A stretch of 6,950 nt of DNA from Labilithrix luteola (GTDB taxonomy: Bacteria > Myxococcota_A > Polyangia > Polyangiales > Polyangiaceae). Made by a program: the position numbers and the translations under genes. The stretch spans positions 1-6,950 of the forward strand of contig JAMFST010000200.1 of assembly GCA_026225435.1 (NCBI GenBank), given 5' to 3'. The notes beneath the pieces were generated by a model. That model did no database searches, was not told the origin of the DNA, and saw only the letters and a list, made by a program, of their open reading frames with translations. Below, piece after piece: positions 6,089-6,950 of this stretch; position 1 is the stretch's first letter, and each line of letters starts with the position of its first letter.

Positions 6089-6865
6089 ATGTACACCCCG
6101 AGCCCGTTCTCCTCGAAGCCCCAGCGTGAGTCGCGTTTCCCCGGCGGCGCCGTGCTCGAGACCCGCCTGGACGTCGCCGCCGCGCTCCCGTTCCTCCGCC
6201 GCGTCTACGCGCTCTTCACCGGCGGCATCTTCTTCGCCGTCGCCGGCGCCCTGGTCGCGCTCTACGCCGGTGAGCCGGTGCCGGTCGAGGGCCTGCCGCT
6301 CCCGGTCTCGCCCATCGTCGCGTTCGGGCTGCAGCACTGGTTCATCATGACCGGCGTGTTCTTCGTCGCCTTCCTCGCGGCGCAATTCGCCCGCCGGATC
6401 CGCGGGCTGAACGTGGTCGCGCTGTTCGGGTACACCTTCGTCACCGGCCTGTACGTCGCCCCGTCGATCTTCGTCGCGCAGGTGATGGCGTCCAGCGGCG
6501 CCACCCTCGACCCGTCCCCGGTGCGCGACGCCTTCCTGCTCACCGCGGCCGCCTTCGTCGGTCTGTCCGGCTACGTCTTCGTCTCGCGGAAAGATTTCTC
6601 CTACCTCGGCGCGGCGCTGAACATGGGGCTGTGGGTCGTCCTCGGGGCGATGTTTCTCGGGTTCTTCTTCCACTCGGCGGTGTTCCAGCTGGCCATCGCC
6701 AGCGTCGGTGTCCTCCTCTTCTGCGGCTACATCCTCTTCGACACTTCGCGCATGATGCGTGGTCGCGTCGGTGACGACGCGGTCGGAGCGGCGCTCGGTC
6801 TGTTCCTCGACGTCGTGAATCTGTTCCTCTTCCTCCTCCGCATCCTTTCCTCTCGCCGAAACTGA
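6089..6865 (+). CDS. Bax inhibitor-1/YccA family membrane protein
   Basis: A 258-aa protein of the BI-1/YccA (TMBIM) family, which includes bacterial pH-sensitive Ca2+ leak channels such as B. subtilis YetJ and the FtsH-interacting YccA of E. coli. It has a hydrophilic N-terminus of about 38 residues followed by seven hydrophobic segments near 39-59, 77-100, 107-131, 148-165, 171-194, 198-217 and 233-252. Signature parts are RRVYALFTGG (37-46), the SRKDFSYLG loop (166-174), GYILFDT (213-219) and LFLDVVNLFLFLLRIL near the end. D218 and D241 match the aspartate pair that gates YetJ. The ATG at 6089 is chosen over an upstream TTG at 6074 because the known N-terminus is short; neither has a clear ribosome binding site. 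It should sit in the inner membrane. The family is secure; the physiological role (Ca2+ leak, membrane-protein quality control) is inferred. Confidence 0.93.
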   Translation: MYTPSPFSSKPQRESRFPGGAVLETRLDVAAALPFLRRVYALFTGGIFFAVAGALVALYAGEPVPVEGLPLPVSPIVAFGLQHWFIMTGVFFVAFLAAQFARRIRGLNVVALFGYTFVTGLYVAPSIFVAQVMASSGATLDPSPVRDAFLLTAAAFVGLSGYVFVSRKDFSYLGAALNMGLWVVLGAMFLGFFFHSAVFQLAIASVGVLLFCGYILFDTSRMMRGRVGDDAVGAALGLFLDVVNLFLFLLRILSSRRN

Positions 6866-6867
6866 GC

Positions 6868-6950
6868 GTGCCCGTGCCGCGACTGGTGGTCTCGATCGCG
6901 GCATCTGCCGCCCTCGCCTCGTTCGTCCTCATCCCCTCGTCGGCCCGCTC
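6868..6950 (+). CDS. Start of an exported protein gene (3' end outside window)
   Basis: A GTG at 6868, 2 nt after the BI-1 stop, opens a frame that stays open to the window edge (27 codons). The translation has one Arg followed by a hydrophobic stretch at about 6-23 and an SSA-R junction resembling a signal peptidase I site, so an exported or membrane-anchored product is likely. A GTG at 6874 is an alternative start. The close spacing suggests cotranscription with the BI-1 gene. The mature part is not visible, so no function can be given. Confidence 0.5.
   Translation, partial: MPVPRLVVSIAASAALASFVLIPSSAR

Noticed and set aside
4765..6096. A 443-codon minus-strand open frame under the isomerase and membrane-protein genes
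   Set aside because: Its translation is Arg/Glu/Gly-rich and repetitive with no recognisable fold, antisense to two better-supported coding regions.
5840..6904. A 354-codon minus-strand open frame under the BI-1 gene
   Set aside because: Highly charged Glu/Arg/Asp/His translation typical of the antisense of a hydrophobic membrane-protein gene.

Overview
The window is very GC-rich, with G or C at almost every third codon position. It carries a TPR protein, a lipoprotein-anchored multihaem cytochrome with a Gly/Ser linker, and several genes that lack a Shine-Dalgarno sequence but have a TAnnnT-like box just upstream of the ATG. Together these suggest a soil-type deltaproteobacterium, probably Myxococcota (Polyangia-like). 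That assignment is an inference; no marker gene is present.

Layout. At 1-581 is the 3' end of a TPR-repeat protein whose start lies outside the window. At 650-1690 is a bacterial deoxyhypusine-synthase-like enzyme, preceded by an 11-bp tandem repeat and followed by a hairpin. At 1831-3654 is a large lipoprotein with two CXXCH haem sites. A strong bidirectional terminator at 3676-3709 separates it from a convergent YceI-family gene (3731-4258, minus). A 147-bp divergent intergenic region with three inverted repeats separates yceI from an enoyl-CoA isomerase-type crotonase (4406-5167, plus). A seven-helix membrane protein of unknown family (5164-6051) overlaps the crotonase stop by 4 nt. Next come a Bax inhibitor-1/YccA family membrane protein (6089-6865) and, 2 nt later, the start of a gene encoding a signal peptide (6868-6950, cut by the window edge). 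No gap longer than 300 bases lacks a gene.

How the genes relate. Apart from the coupled isomerase/membrane-protein pair and the close BI-1/exported-protein pair, the genes look like independent housekeeping or accessory units, not one pathway. I see no CRISPR array, insertion sequence, tRNA, rRNA or defence cassette. The points most worth a second look are the altered substrate pocket of the deoxyhypusine-synthase-like enzyme, the architecture of the dihaem lipoprotein, the coupled unknown membrane protein, and the inverted repeats in the divergent promoter region. I found no convincing evidence of an undescribed multi-gene system.
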